From the NCBI GenBank assembly GCA_902783375.1, contig CACZQN010000041.1, positions 1 to 64,000 on the forward strand: a stretch of DNA of 64,000 nt, written 5' to 3'. How positions within the stretch are numbered: position 1 is the first letter of the stretch; the number at the start of each line of letters is the position of its first letter. Shown here piece by piece: positions 34,419 to 43,220 of the stretch. Source of the stretch: an uncultured Lachnospiraceae bacterium. GTDB lineage: Bacteria; Bacillota; Clostridia; Lachnospirales; Lachnospiraceae. The notes below the pieces were generated by a model. That model saw nothing but the letters and a program-made list of their open reading frames with translations. It did not search any database and was not told the DNA's origin. The translations under genes and the position numbers were made by a program.

Positions 34419-35864
34419 TCAGCGGCCTATCAGTGCGGCCGGTCTGACGTCCTTCGGAATTGGTGAGATGAATTTCTTGTGTTCCAGGCGGTCGGCGTGT
34501 TCTTCCTGTGCCTTTCCGACGATCTCCGGATGATCGAAGAGGTCGATCACCGCGCCGGCCATGACTTTGGCGGCGAAGAGTTCGCCCTTATGGGCGATCG
34601 GGCTCTTGCCCTGGGAGACGAGCTGCCAGGAGTGGCCCGGTGTGTCGGCTGCCATGGTGACGGCGCCGATCTGTGCGGTCGGGGTCACCCAGCTGCAGTC
34701 CCCGACATCCGTGGAGCCGGGCATCGCCGACTCATCTTCCGAGAGCGGCAGGACGAAATTGTAGATCGGATCGTCAAGATGGCCCCGCAGCGCTGCTGCT
34801 TCCTCGCCTTTTACTCGGTTCAGGTGTGAACCGAGGCTGCTTGAGCGCATTGCATAACTTTTGATAATTGCTTTTGCAAAAGTCTGATCGGCCTCATCGA
34901 AGACAGGTAACGGCGTGGCTTCCATATTCTCCTGCAGCACCTCGTTCAGTGCGCGGTTCGGCACCAGGTTCGAGGTGGCCTTGACAAAGATCCGCTCCAT
35001 CGTCGTGCCGGTCATGAGAGCTGCGCCCTTTGCGACATCATCGACGCGGTCGGCGATTTCCATGACCTGGTCGATCCGTGGCGCACGGATCATGTAGAGG
35101 ACCTCTGCCTTCGCCTGCACCACGTTCGGTGAGACACCTCCGGTATCGGTCACCGCATAGTGGATGCGCGCCTCCTGGATCACATGCTCTCTTAAGAACT
35201 GCACGCCTGTGTTCATCAGCGTCACGGCATCCAGCGCGCTGCGCCCGAGTTCCGGGGCACCGGCTGCATGGGCAGCGATCCCGTGGAAGCAGTAGCGGAC
35301 CACGACGTTCGCAAGCGACGACGTCGGCACGACCACATTCAGATCGCCCGGATGCCAGGTGATCGCGCAGTCCAGTTCGTCAAATACACCGTCTCTGGCC
35401 ATGAAGCCTTTGCCGGAACCGCCCTCCTCTGCCGGACAGCCATAATAGATCACCGTACCCGGCAGACCATTTTCCCGGAGATACTGGCCGGCCGCATAGG
35501 CAGCTGCGATGGACGCAGAGCCCAGCAGGTTGTGGCCGCAGCCGTGCCCGTTGGCACCGGCGATGAGCGGCTCCTCAGCGGCAACACCCGCCACCTGGCT
35601 GAGACCGGAAAGGGCGTCGAACTCGCCCAGGACGCCGATCACCGGCTTCCCACTGCCGATCCGACCGGAAAAAGCGGTCGGAATCCCGGCAAGATTCTCC
35701 TCGATCTGAAAACCAAGCTCCGCAAGCACCGCCTTCTGCAGCGCCGCAGACTCCACTTCCGTGTAGCAGGTCTCCGGGTGATCCCAGATATCATCAGACA
35801 GTTTCGTAATCCGCTCCGCGATCGCATCGATCAGATCAATGGCAGAGGACTTTATATATGACAT
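34419..35864 (-). CDS. M20 amidohydrolase, AbgB-like (aminobenzoyl-glutamate hydrolase type)
   Basis: A 481-residue M20 peptidase-family enzyme. Metal-site motifs: GVLGEFDALSGLSQ near 75-88, GHGCGHNLLGSAS near 105-117 (His/Cys/His) and PAEEGGSGKGFM near 145-156. The dimerisation domain spans about 185-320 and the closing STDVGDCSWVTP near 390 carries the last metal ligands. The length (about 480) and motif set are those of the AbgB subgroup, which cleaves p-aminobenzoyl-glutamate and related N-acyl or indole-acetyl amides. It follows a glutamate-symporter-like gene by 14 bases, so a linked uptake and cleavage of a glutamyl or aspartyl conjugate is plausible. Confidence 0.9.
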   Translation of the reverse strand: MSYIKSSAIDLIDAIAERITKLSDDIWDHPETCYTEVESAALQKAVLAELGFQIEENLAGIPTAFSGRIGSGKPVIGVLGEFDALSGLSQVAGVAAEEPLIAGANGHGCGHNLLGSASIAAAYAAGQYLRENGLPGTVIYYGCPAEEGGSGKGFMARDGVFDELDCAITWHPGDLNVVVPTSSLANVVVRYCFHGIAAHAAGAPELGRSALDAVTLMNTGVQFLREHVIQEARIHYAVTDTGGVSPNVVQAKAEVLYMIRAPRIDQVMEIADRVDDVAKGAALMTGTTMERIFVKATSNLVPNRALNEVLQENMEATPLPVFDEADQTFAKAIIKSYAMRSSSLGSHLNRVKGEEAAALRGHLDDPIYNFVLPLSEDESAMPGSTDVGDCSWVTPTAQIGAVTMAADTPGHSWQLVSQGKSPIAHKGELFAAKVMAGAVIDLFDHPEIVGKAQEEHADRLEHKKFISPIPKDVRPAALIGR

Positions 35865-35878
35865 AGTTGGATCCTTTC

Positions 35879-37306
35879 TTAAGCTTCAAAGTTGCCCGGA
35901 TCAGCCTTCTTCAGCATTGCTCTCCCGATCAGCGCCATGACAGCATAGGCCACTGTCGTCAGGCAGCACCAGCCGAAATTCGCGAGCGTCGATCCAGTTG
36001 CCAGCAGGGAATACATGATCGGCGAGGTGAAGATGCTGATGATGGACATCAGGGCAAAGCCCATCGAAAAGTCCTCCAGAACCGGCGAATCATAATCCGG
36101 ATCACAGATCTTTAAGAGCATCATACCGTTGATCATCACACCGGTATTGACGCCCCAGCTCATGATGGCACGCTCGAACGGGAAGTCCTTCTTGCCGAAG
36201 CAGAGTCTGTACATCGGGAAGCAGAAGAAATAGGTGGTGACAAATCCGATGACTGCAAGAATCGCGATCGGGCCGGCATATGCCATGACAGCTTTCACGG
36301 ACATGCTGCTGATGGCCGCAATGATCGCAAAGTCACTCATCGCACCGCTGATTCTTGATTTCACTTTCTTATCGATCAGCCAGTCAAGCTTCAGTTTCTT
36401 TAAGGCAAAATTCACGATATACATCAGAAGCAGTGCATAGAACCAGACCGGGATCGAGGTCAGGCCGGGTACCTGGTAGGCCTTCGCAAGGCCGAGCAGA
36501 TAATAGGCCAGTGCCGAAACCCCCAGCATGATGCCGAGATGCACCGTGATCGTCTCGATCGAAGAACTGACCGTTGTCTCACGGCCCATGACCGCCTGCT
36601 TCTTCACATCCGTGTCAAAACCCTGCGCCAGATTCATCGGAATCACAGCCGGCTTATCCAGGATCTTGGTCTCGCCCTTTCTCGAAGCGCGGTTGATGAA
36701 GAAGATACCCAGCAGCATGCCGCCGACCAGACCGATCGTAGCAAATGTCGTTGCGACACCCATCGAGGTCTGCCAGTAATCCAGGCCATATCCCTCCAGG
36801 ATCGAGCCGAGACCTGCAGCGGTTCCATGACCGCCCGAATATCCCTGGGAAAGCTCAAAACCGAAGGTTCTGTAGAGGTTCAGGGATGGCATGATCGCCA
36901 TGGCAATCAGGGTGAACCCGAAACCAAGCAGCATCTGGAATCCGCCGTTTGCCGAGAACAGGCCGCAGGAAACCAGAATCTTCGGAAGATTCTTTCTGAA
37001 TGCACCTTTTTCCTTCGGCGGCTCATTCATGCCGCTGCCAAGCGGAACCGATGCGAAGATCGGGACAATCAGAACGCCGGGCAGTGCAGCCCAGGTCGTC
37101 AGATACTCTTCCGAGACCTTCAGGATGGCATGTTCCCCGAGAACCTGCGGTCCGAGAAGCAGCAGGATGAACCCGCCGATGACAGATGCCGGAAGCAGCA
37201 GATTCCGGAAGACCGGAACCTTTGCCCGGAGAAACATTCCGATGAACAGGAAGACGGACAGGTATCCCAGACACCGGATCAAGGATTGCAGAACACCAGA
37301 TGACAT
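35879..37306 (-). CDS. Sodium/glutamate symporter-like membrane protein (GltS family)
   Basis: A 475-residue integral membrane protein with 12-13 hydrophobic segments. Family features are the FRNLLLPASVIGGFILLLLGPQ region near residue 35 (shown in parts: LLPASVIGG), GFGFTLIAMAIMPS near 130, the re-entrant GYSGGHGTAAGLGS loop near 155 (matching the GltS GGHGT motif) and a second half with GPIAILAVIGF and WGVNTGVMINGMMLL. GGGGGGAAAAG precedes the ATG. Directly upstream of the AbgB-like gene on one transcript. It would import glutamate or, by context, an amide of glutamate. Confidence 0.9.
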   Translation of the reverse strand: MSSGVLQSLIRCLGYLSVFLFIGMFLRAKVPVFRNLLLPASVIGGFILLLLGPQVLGEHAILKVSEEYLTTWAALPGVLIVPIFASVPLGSGMNEPPKEKGAFRKNLPKILVSCGLFSANGGFQMLLGFGFTLIAMAIMPSLNLYRTFGFELSQGYSGGHGTAAGLGSILEGYGLDYWQTSMGVATTFATIGLVGGMLLGIFFINRASRKGETKILDKPAVIPMNLAQGFDTDVKKQAVMGRETTVSSSIETITVHLGIMLGVSALAYYLLGLAKAYQVPGLTSIPVWFYALLLMYIVNFALKKLKLDWLIDKKVKSRISGAMSDFAIIAAISSMSVKAVMAYAGPIAILAVIGFVTTYFFCFPMYRLCFGKKDFPFERAIMSWGVNTGVMINGMMLLKICDPDYDSPVLEDFSMGFALMSIISIFTSPIMYSLLATGSTLANFGWCCLTTVAYAVMALIGRAMLKKADPGNFEA

Positions 37307-37331
37307 AACTTTTCCCCCCTTTTAAAGTAAT

Positions 37332-38744
37332 TTATACAGTGCTTTTTTCTATGTTCCGTCCGCTCCGCAGCAGATAGATTAGGAGCAGGACACAACAGAC
37401 AAACGAAAGACCGAAGGCCATCGACAGCCCGTGGTTCAGGGCAGTGACAGAAGCTTCTGCATCTGCAAATGCCCTGTCTGCGCTCCAGAACTGGGCAACG
37501 ATGCAGCCCGTGATCGCGGACCCGGCCGAATTCCCGATGGTCGAGCAGAAGCCCAGGAATGAAAGGCCGCTCCCCATCTCCGTCGGGGACAGATCCCGCT
37601 GTGCGAGCGCATTCGGCGAAACCAGGACCATGCCGTCTGCGGCGCCGAAGAAGGCCTCCGCGATGATCAGCAGGAGGAGCGGTGTCACCGACCGGAACAG
37701 GGCCATCATCCCGACCGAGACGGCGAACAGCAGGATCGGCAGCACCATCGCCTGCCGGTACTTTCCGCGCTTCCCGAGCCAGATCCCGGTGAAGAACGAA
37801 GCCGTCATCATGAAGATCTCCCGCGGAATCGTCATCATGCCGGAAGCGGTCGAACTCATCCCTTTCACCCGCTGGTAAAACATCGGCAGGTAATTCATCC
37901 CCGAATAGGCAAGGCCGCTGACGACCGTCACCAGCAGGCAGGTCCGGAAGACGGGATTCTTCATCAGATCCAGCGGAATGATCGGGTTCTTCGCCCGCTT
38001 CTCACTCCGGATCAGGAAGACGAAGGCCGCCGCCGAGAGCACGACCAGAAGCAGCGTCCGGACCGAGATCCACGGAAAGACACTTCCCGCGGAAGTCAGC
38101 AGGTACATGACCGGGACCACGCAGATAGCAAAACTCGCCACCCCGAAGGCATCAACCGTCTTATCCTCGGTGATCGGCTTCACATCCGGAATCCCGATCA
38201 GCGCGAACAGGACATTTGCCACACAGAACGGCAGCATGATCATGAAGATGAACCGCCAGCCGAGGTAATCCGCCAGGATTCCGCCAAGCACCGGTCCCAA
38301 AAGCGAGGACACGGAGGAGATGGTGGACGCGAGGCCCAGCATCTTCGGGCGCGTCTCATCATTATAAATATTCGTCAGCAGCGCCAGATACATGCTGTAG
38401 GTCAGCGCGTAATTGAAGCCGCTGCCGGCGATTCCGACCAGGTAGATCCACACATTCGGCGCGAATGCACAGAAGGCCACAGCGATGGTGTAGCCGGTCA
38501 GGCCGATCAGGAAGATCCGCTTTCTGCCGAAGAGATCCCCCAGCTTCCCGGCCAGCGGTGTCGTCACCGCCATCACCATCGAACTGAGAATCACCGCCAG
38601 ACTGTAGAGGCTCATGCCGTTCAGATCGGTCAGGATGCTCGGCAGGACCACGGACCTCGCCGTGACATAAAACATATAAATTGCATTCACGAGCAGCAGC
38701 GAGGCCGCTGCCGCGAATCGTTTAACGGATGTTGATTGCTGCAT
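37332..38744 (-). CDS. MFS drug-resistance-type transporter (14-helix class)
   Basis: A 470-residue transporter. The start at 38744 (MQQSTSVKRF) follows CGGGAGCGG. About 14 hydrophobic segments; motif A is GKLGDLFGRKRIFLIG (about 65-80), and motif C-like glycines appear in SSVSSLLGPVLGGILAD (about 135-150), the antiporter signature. This points to a proton-driven exporter of the EmrB/QacA class. Separated by about 25 bases from the symporter gene downstream, so they may share a transcript, though functions differ. Confidence 0.88.
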   Translation of the reverse strand: MQQSTSVKRFAAAASLLLVNAIYMFYVTARSVVLPSILTDLNGMSLYSLAVILSSMVMAVTTPLAGKLGDLFGRKRIFLIGLTGYTIAVAFCAFAPNVWIYLVGIAGSGFNYALTYSMYLALLTNIYNDETRPKMLGLASTISSVSSLLGPVLGGILADYLGWRFIFMIMLPFCVANVLFALIGIPDVKPITEDKTVDAFGVASFAICVVPVMYLLTSAGSVFPWISVRTLLLVVLSAAAFVFLIRSEKRAKNPIIPLDLMKNPVFRTCLLVTVVSGLAYSGMNYLPMFYQRVKGMSSTASGMMTIPREIFMMTASFFTGIWLGKRGKYRQAMVLPILLFAVSVGMMALFRSVTPLLLLIIAEAFFGAADGMVLVSPNALAQRDLSPTEMGSGLSFLGFCSTIGNSAGSAITGCIVAQFWSADRAFADAEASVTALNHGLSMAFGLSFVCCVLLLIYLLRSGRNIEKSTV

Positions 38745-38923
38745 AATCCGCTCCCGGTAACTGTAAAACTTCTGCAGAGAACTGCAGGACTGGAGTTGCA
38801 TTTTTATAGATTATACTTGCATATTTATAATTTCGCAAGTACAAATCTTCATTTGTCTTCGTTCATTCTCCTGTATCTTTTATAGGTTAATTGACTCCTC
38901 TCTGTCAAGAACCTTCGGACGCA

Positions 38924-38953
38924 TTGACAATCCATACCCTCCTTTGTTATAGT
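38924..38953 (+). promoter_or_regulatory. Strong promoter of the ECF S-component / kinase-like unit
   Basis: TTGACA (38924-38929) and TATAGT (38948-38953) are 18 bp apart. Transcription would begin near 38960, leaving a leader of about 180 bases. Confidence 0.75.
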
Positions 38954-38959
38954 ATGTTC

Positions 38960-39141
38960 AGTCGGCAGGAAGCCGGCGTGGCAGCAGAAGCTGTTGATCA
39001 GAAGCGGACAGATCTTCCCGGATCTGGGCGCATGCACAGAAAGTTTTTCAGGCATTCAGGAAGGTGCTGTTTCCCAGAAGGGAAGCGGTACCTTCTTATT
39101 GCTTATCGAAACGATTCGAACGTATCAAGGAGGAGTATCTT
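38960..39141 (+). promoter_or_regulatory. Structured 5' leader upstream of the ECF transporter gene
   Basis: The leader can fold into a row of hairpins: GTCGGC/GCCGGC (with GU), CAGC/GCTG, AGATC/GATCT (around 39010-39025) and a long one at 39060-39095 (GAAGGT/ACCTTC outside, TTCCC/GGGAA inside). The ribosome site AAGGAGGAG lies at the end. It does not match riboswitch consensus sequences I can recall (THF, TPP, cobalamin, FMN, preQ1). ECF S-components are often riboswitch-controlled, so an undescribed or diverged regulator is possible. Confidence 0.4.
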
Positions 39142-39678
39142 ATGACCAACAAAAGTACATTAAAGCTTGTCTATGCTGCCATCTGCCTTGCGCTGGCGCT
39201 GGTTCTGCCCTTCTTCATCGGACAGGTCCCGCAGATCGGCCAGGCGCTTTCACCGATGCACATCCCGGTGCTGCTGTGCGGATTTCTTGTCGGCTGGCCA
39301 TACGGCCTGATCGTCGGCTTCATCGCCCCGCTGCTCCGCTCGGTGATGTTTGGTATGCCGCCGATGATGCCGGGTGCCATCTCCATGGCTTTTGAACTGG
39401 CCACCTACGGATGCGTGGCCGGAATTCTCTACCATATCTTTCCGAAGAAGAATGCCTATATCTACGTCACCCTGATTATCGCCATGCTCTGCGGCCGCGT
39501 CGTCTGGGGCATCGTCCGGTTCCTGCTGGCAAAGCTCGTGCTGCATGTGGAATTCCCGTTCGCAGCATGGATCGCCGGCGCTTTCACCGGTGCGGTTCCG
39601 GGCATCATCCTGCACATCGTGCTGATCCCGGTCCTGGTCATGGCCCTGAAGAAGGCAAAACTGGTCTTGAACGACTGA
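39142..39678 (+). CDS. ECF transporter S-component
   Basis: A 178-residue membrane protein with five to six helices. The start at 39142 (MTNKSTLKLV) follows AAGGAGGAGTATCTT. The family motif SPMHIPVLLCGFLVGWPYG (about 40-58), followed by GFIAPLLRSVMFGMPPMMPG and AFELATYG, matches the ECF_trnsprt substrate-binding family that includes FolT and PanT types. It needs a shared EcfA/A'/T energising module encoded elsewhere. The substrate is not readable from sequence. The neighbour downstream is a uridine-kinase-like protein, which suggests a nucleoside or related vitamin precursor, but this is only contextual. Confidence 0.85.
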   Translation: MTNKSTLKLVYAAICLALALVLPFFIGQVPQIGQALSPMHIPVLLCGFLVGWPYGLIVGFIAPLLRSVMFGMPPMMPGAISMAFELATYGCVAGILYHIFPKKNAYIYVTLIIAMLCGRVVWGIVRFLLAKLVLHVEFPFAAWIAGAFTGAVPGIILHIVLIPVLVMALKKAKLVLND

Positions 39679-39764
39679 GCAATTATTTGCTATAATGAAT
39701 TGATTGATCACAACACGTCTGTACCAAACGTTGCTAGAACTGTTCAGAAGACAGGAGGTTTGCT

Positions 39765-41000
39765 ATGGATGCAAAGCAGGAACTGAAAGAAGTACTTCTT
39801 GCGCATGTAGCGCGCTACCCGCAGATGAAGGCACTGGATGCCATCAAGCTGATCTACCAGAATGAATTTGGTGGCGGGCACCTGATCGAGGATCCGGAGA
39901 AGTCGATGGCTTATCTGAAGCAGGAATATGAAGAGGTAGCTGCTTCGGCGGCCGCGTCTTCCACCATCCGCGAGGATCTAAACACCGAGGATCCCATTGA
40001 CGAGGATCCTACGGATGATTCCGGGATACGTACCGAGGAGATCGGGAACGGCATCGTCCGGATCTACCTGGATGGCCTTGATACCACGCGTTATCCGCTG
40101 TCCATCCTGAACCGGGACTTTGTCCGGTCAGCCGCCCTGCACCAGGGCCGGTCGGATCATTTTCTTGAGAAATTGCGTGTCCTGATGGAGCTCGCGTCCG
40201 AGGGTGAACTGCCGTTCTCGCTGTCGAGTCTTTCCCATGAACTGAATGAATATCTCGATCTTGTATCGGATTATCATGGAGTGAAATATTTTCCTCCGGT
40301 CTCGCACAGTGATATCTACCACGACACCTATCACCCGGCTTACCGGATCGTCGAGCGAAGATATTCCGGCATCCTGCTCGCTAAGGAACTGTATGAGTGC
40401 GCACAGGCTCTGACGGCGGATCTCCATCGATCTTCTGATGCTGCCGGCACTCCGGCGCCCCATCCACTCCTTCTTGCGATCGACGGCCGCTGCGGCTCCG
40501 GGAAATCAACCCTTGCCGAGAATCTGCATAGTCGGTTCGGCTTCAGTGTGATCCACCTGGATCACTTCTACCTGCGCCAGGAACAGCGGACCCCGGAGCG
40601 CTACCAGGAACCGGGCGGCAATGTGGATCGGGAGCGTTTTCTCACGGAGGTGCTTCACGTCCTGAAAGAAGCCCGTATCAGCACACCGGAAGATCCACAG
40701 ACCTTCACCTATCATCCGATCGAGCACGACACCTTCCGTGTCAGCGAGGAAGCCTACACCATACCGGTGACGCCTGTCATGGTGATCGAAGGCTCCTACA
40801 GCATGCATCCGGAACTGCGGGATTTCTATGATATGACTGTCTTCCTGCACATCGAACCTGCTGCACAGCGGGAACGGATCCGGAGCCGCAACGGTGATGA
40901 TCTGCTGAAGATGTTTGAGACGAAATGGATTCCATTGGAGGAAGCTTATTTCGCAGCATACCGGCCGCAGGATATCTGTGACTACTATCTGACGGTATAA
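39765..41000 (+). CDS. Uridine-kinase-like P-loop protein with extra N-terminal domain
   Basis: A 411-residue protein. The C-terminal half is a uridine kinase/phosphoribulokinase-type P-loop domain: Walker A IDGRCGSGKSTLAE (about 240-253), SVIHLDHFYLR (about 263-273) and VIEGSYSMHP (about 343-352). The N-terminal roughly 210 residues are a separate domain (LDAIKLIYQNEFGGGHLI, then RYPLSILNRDF and HDTYHPAYRIV) that I cannot name; an acidic low-complexity stretch (about 60-85) lies inside it. AGGAGGTTTGCT precedes the ATG. Usual uridine kinases are about 210 residues, so this is a fusion. Substrate unproven. Confidence 0.82.
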   Translation: MDAKQELKEVLLAHVARYPQMKALDAIKLIYQNEFGGGHLIEDPEKSMAYLKQEYEEVAASAAASSTIREDLNTEDPIDEDPTDDSGIRTEEIGNGIVRIYLDGLDTTRYPLSILNRDFVRSAALHQGRSDHFLEKLRVLMELASEGELPFSLSSLSHELNEYLDLVSDYHGVKYFPPVSHSDIYHDTYHPAYRIVERRYSGILLAKELYECAQALTADLHRSSDAAGTPAPHPLLLAIDGRCGSGKSTLAENLHSRFGFSVIHLDHFYLRQEQRTPERYQEPGGNVDRERFLTEVLHVLKEARISTPEDPQTFTYHPIEHDTFRVSEEAYTIPVTPVMVIEGSYSMHPELRDFYDMTVFLHIEPAAQRERIRSRNGDDLLKMFETKWIPLEEAYFAAYRPQDICDYYLTV

Positions 41001-41025
41001 CCGTGCGAATGAATACTGACGGCCG

Positions 41026-41057
41026 AAAAAAACGTGAGCCTTTGCTTACGTTTTTTT
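41026..41057. terminator. Bidirectional terminator, kinase-like / TetR genes
   Basis: AAAAAAACGTGAGC and GCTTACGTTTTTTT form a long stem (one GU pair) with a 4-nt loop between the convergent stops; the TetR stop lies in the right arm. Confidence 0.85.
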
Positions 41058-41639
41058 CTTCTGGTCAAAGATCTTCTGAACATGATCAGGAAGCTGCGCA
41101 GAACTCTTGCGAATGATATCTGCAAGTTCTTCCGGCGTCTCCCTGCAGCCCAGATCAACCCAGAGCCGGATCACTGCAATCACACCATAAGAGAAAAAGG
41201 TCATATGGTAAGCGGCCCGCATATCATCCAGACCGATCTGCCGCATGACCGGTTCGACCAGGTCGGAGAAGACCAGGCCGAGGCCATTCTCCAGTTCTTT
41301 CATATTCATATCCCGGAAAAACAAACGGTAAAAACGCTTCTCCTCGCGGATATAGACCAACGTGACCTGAAGAAATGCAATCGGATCAAATCCATCGATT
41401 ATCTTCGCCCCCTCGATAAATCGCTGCTGCAGTGCTTCTTTATGTCTCACGCTCTCCTGTTCCATCACTGCATAGATATCAGGATAGTGCAGATAGAATG
41501 AGGAGCGATTGATCCCAATCGCTTCGCAGACTTCCCGCACGGTAATCTTCTGAAGTGGTCGTTCCTCAAGCAGTGAAAATACCGTCTCTACGATCTGCCT
41601 GTCTGTCTCCTGAAACCGCTGGTTGTTTTTCTGGTTCAT
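41046..41639 (-). CDS. TetR/AcrR-family regulator
   Basis: A 197-residue regulator. The N-terminal HTH is clear: RQIVETVFSLLEE, then ITVREVCEAIGINRSSFYLHYPD with the TetR recognition-helix signature. The C-terminal two thirds are helical and ligand-binding, of the TetR_C type seen in Firmicutes (FYRLFFRDMNM). AAGGGATTTAAAG precedes the ATG. It is divergent from a MATE pump gene with a palindrome between them, the standard layout for a drug-responsive repressor and its pump. Confidence 0.9.
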   Translation of the reverse strand: MNQKNNQRFQETDRQIVETVFSLLEERPLQKITVREVCEAIGINRSSFYLHYPDIYAVMEQESVRHKEALQQRFIEGAKIIDGFDPIAFLQVTLVYIREEKRFYRLFFRDMNMKELENGLGLVFSDLVEPVMRQIGLDDMRAAYHMTFFSYGVIAVIRLWVDLGCRETPEELADIIRKSSAQLPDHVQKIFDQKKKT

Positions 41640-41660
41640 CTTTAAATCCCTTTCATTAAC

Positions 41661-41674
41661 ACAACATACGTTGT
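41661..41674. promoter_or_regulatory. Candidate TetR operator
   Basis: ACAAC and GTTGT are inverted repeats with a 4-nt centre, between the TetR start and the MATE promoter. Short but well placed for autoregulation. Confidence 0.4.
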
Positions 41675-41685
41675 CTCATTGATGG

Positions 41686-41713
41686 TTGAAAGATTTCTAT
41701 CCCGTGCTATACT
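41686..41713 (+). promoter_or_regulatory. Putative promoter of the second MATE gene
   Basis: TTGAAA (41686-41691) and TATACT (41708-41713) are 16 bp apart, 85 bases before the MATE ATG. Confidence 0.6.
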
Positions 41714-41798
41714 CGTATTCAGATGAAACACAAAACAAATGTCTTGTTAATCCAGTACAGTTTAGCATACAGCCTGAAGAAAGGAAAGGGATATTCTC

Positions 41799-43220
41799 AT
41801 GGAAAACAAACAGATTACCGTTTTTGAATCAGCTCCTGTCTGGAAGGCCATTGCCCAGATGGCACTTCCGGCCATGGTTATCATGGTGGTGATGACCCTC
41901 TACAACCTGGCCGACACCTTTTTCATTGCCAAAACAGGGATCCCTGCCATGATCACCGGCATCTCTCTTGCTTCCCCGCTCTTTATGATCCTCTCCGCCA
42001 TCGGCGTCATCGTCGGACAGGGCGGTGCTGCAGCGATCGGAAAAGCGCTCGGCGCAAAGCACGAAGAAGAAGTCAAAAGCCTCTCTGCAGGGAGCTTTCT
42101 CCTCTCCATCGTTTCCGGCCTGCTCTTCGCATTCGTAATATTCCTTGCAAAGGAACCGATCCTGACATTTCTGGGAACCGATGAAGCAACCAGGCTCTAC
42201 ACCAGCCAGTACATCACCATCCTTGCAGCCGGTGCACCGGCAGCTGTCTTCTCCCAGGCATTCTCGAACATCATCCGCTCAGAAGGAGCCGTCAAGGAAT
42301 CCATGATGGCAACCACCCTCGGAACCATCACCAATATGATCCTCGATCCGCTGTTTATCTCGGTCTTCGGCCTCGGGGTCATCGGAGCCGCCATCGCAAC
42401 CGTCCTTGGAAATATCGTTGCATCCATTGTCCTTCTCGTCTATCTGCTGAAGAAGAAATCGATGCTCTCTATCTCCTCGGCCTATGCGCTCAGTCATCTC
42501 ACGGTTCTTCCGACCCTGCTGGCCGTAGGGCTTCCGGGCGGCCTCGGCAATCTTCTGCAGAGTGCCTCCGGTACCGTCGGAAACCGGATCGGCATGACCT
42601 ATGGTGCTGACACGGTTGCGGCGATCGGTGTCGGCGGAAAGGCGAGTCTGATCATCGCAATGCTGGTCATGGGTGTCACGATGGGTGTCCAGCCACTGAT
42701 CTCCTATAATGTCGGAGCCAGAAACAAGGCCAGGACCAATGAAATCCTCAAAAAGACCGGACTTCTGGCAACTGTGATCGCGATCGGACTGACCATCGCC
42801 TGCTATTTCGGCAGGAGCGGGCTCATCGGCCTCTTCCTGAAAGATGTGGAACTTGTAGCCCTCAGCGAAAAGGTCATGCTGATCCATCTGGTCTCGATGC
42901 CGGCGCTCGGCCTCTTCTATCTCGGTCAGACCTACCTGCAGGCAGCAACGGAATCAAAGGCGGCTACCATCCTTGCCGCGGGACGACAGTTCCTGTTCCT
43001 GATTCCATCTTATTTCCTGCTGAACCTCCTATTCGGACTGAACGGATTCCTGTTCGCCGGCGCTGTCACCGATATCCTGTCAACCATCCTCGCCGTCATC
43101 CTGATGACAAAAAGCCTGACTCGTAAGAGCCAGGCTTTTTCTTATTCGTACTTCTCGATCAGCCCCAGATGTACAAAAGCATCTGCGAGTCCGTCCTTGT
43201 CCACATCGCCGCAGATATAG
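41799..43220 (+). CDS. MATE family efflux transporter (second), open through the terminator
   Basis: A MATE transporter of 473 codons. Helical halves are clear (LPAMVIMVVMTLYNLADTFF near 30-49, shown in parts: MTLYNLADTFF; VGLPGGLGNLLQSASGTVGN near 245-264, in parts: GLPGGLGNLL). AAAGGGATATTCTC precedes the ATG. Family proteins normally end near where this one reads LAVILMTKSLTRK. Here no stop occurs: the frame runs through the terminator hairpin at 43110-43141 and 79 bases into the opposite-strand HAD gene, adding a Ser/Pro-rich tail of about 30 residues. A recent loss of the stop codon is likely. Regulated by the divergent TetR. Confidence 0.85.
   Translation: MENKQITVFESAPVWKAIAQMALPAMVIMVVMTLYNLADTFFIAKTGIPAMITGISLASPLFMILSAIGVIVGQGGAAAIGKALGAKHEEEVKSLSAGSFLLSIVSGLLFAFVIFLAKEPILTFLGTDEATRLYTSQYITILAAGAPAAVFSQAFSNIIRSEGAVKESMMATTLGTITNMILDPLFISVFGLGVIGAAIATVLGNIVASIVLLVYLLKKKSMLSISSAYALSHLTVLPTLLAVGLPGGLGNLLQSASGTVGNRIGMTYGADTVAAIGVGGKASLIIAMLVMGVTMGVQPLISYNVGARNKARTNEILKKTGLLATVIAIGLTIACYFGRSGLIGLFLKDVELVALSEKVMLIHLVSMPALGLFYLGQTYLQAATESKAATILAAGRQFLFLIPSYFLLNLLFGLNGFLFAGAVTDILSTILAVILMTKSLTRKSQAFSYSYFSISPRCTKASASPSLSTSPQI
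43110..43141. terminator. Bidirectional terminator inside the MATE reading frame
   Basis: AAAAAGCCTG and CAGGCTTTTT pair around an inner CTC/GAG hairpin. It belongs to both the MATE gene and the opposite HAD gene but lies within the MATE frame because the stop is displaced. Confidence 0.85.

Noticed and set aside
41799..43220. Two separate genes, MATE plus a tail peptide
   Set aside because: One continuous frame with no internal start signal; read-through of a lost stop explains it better.
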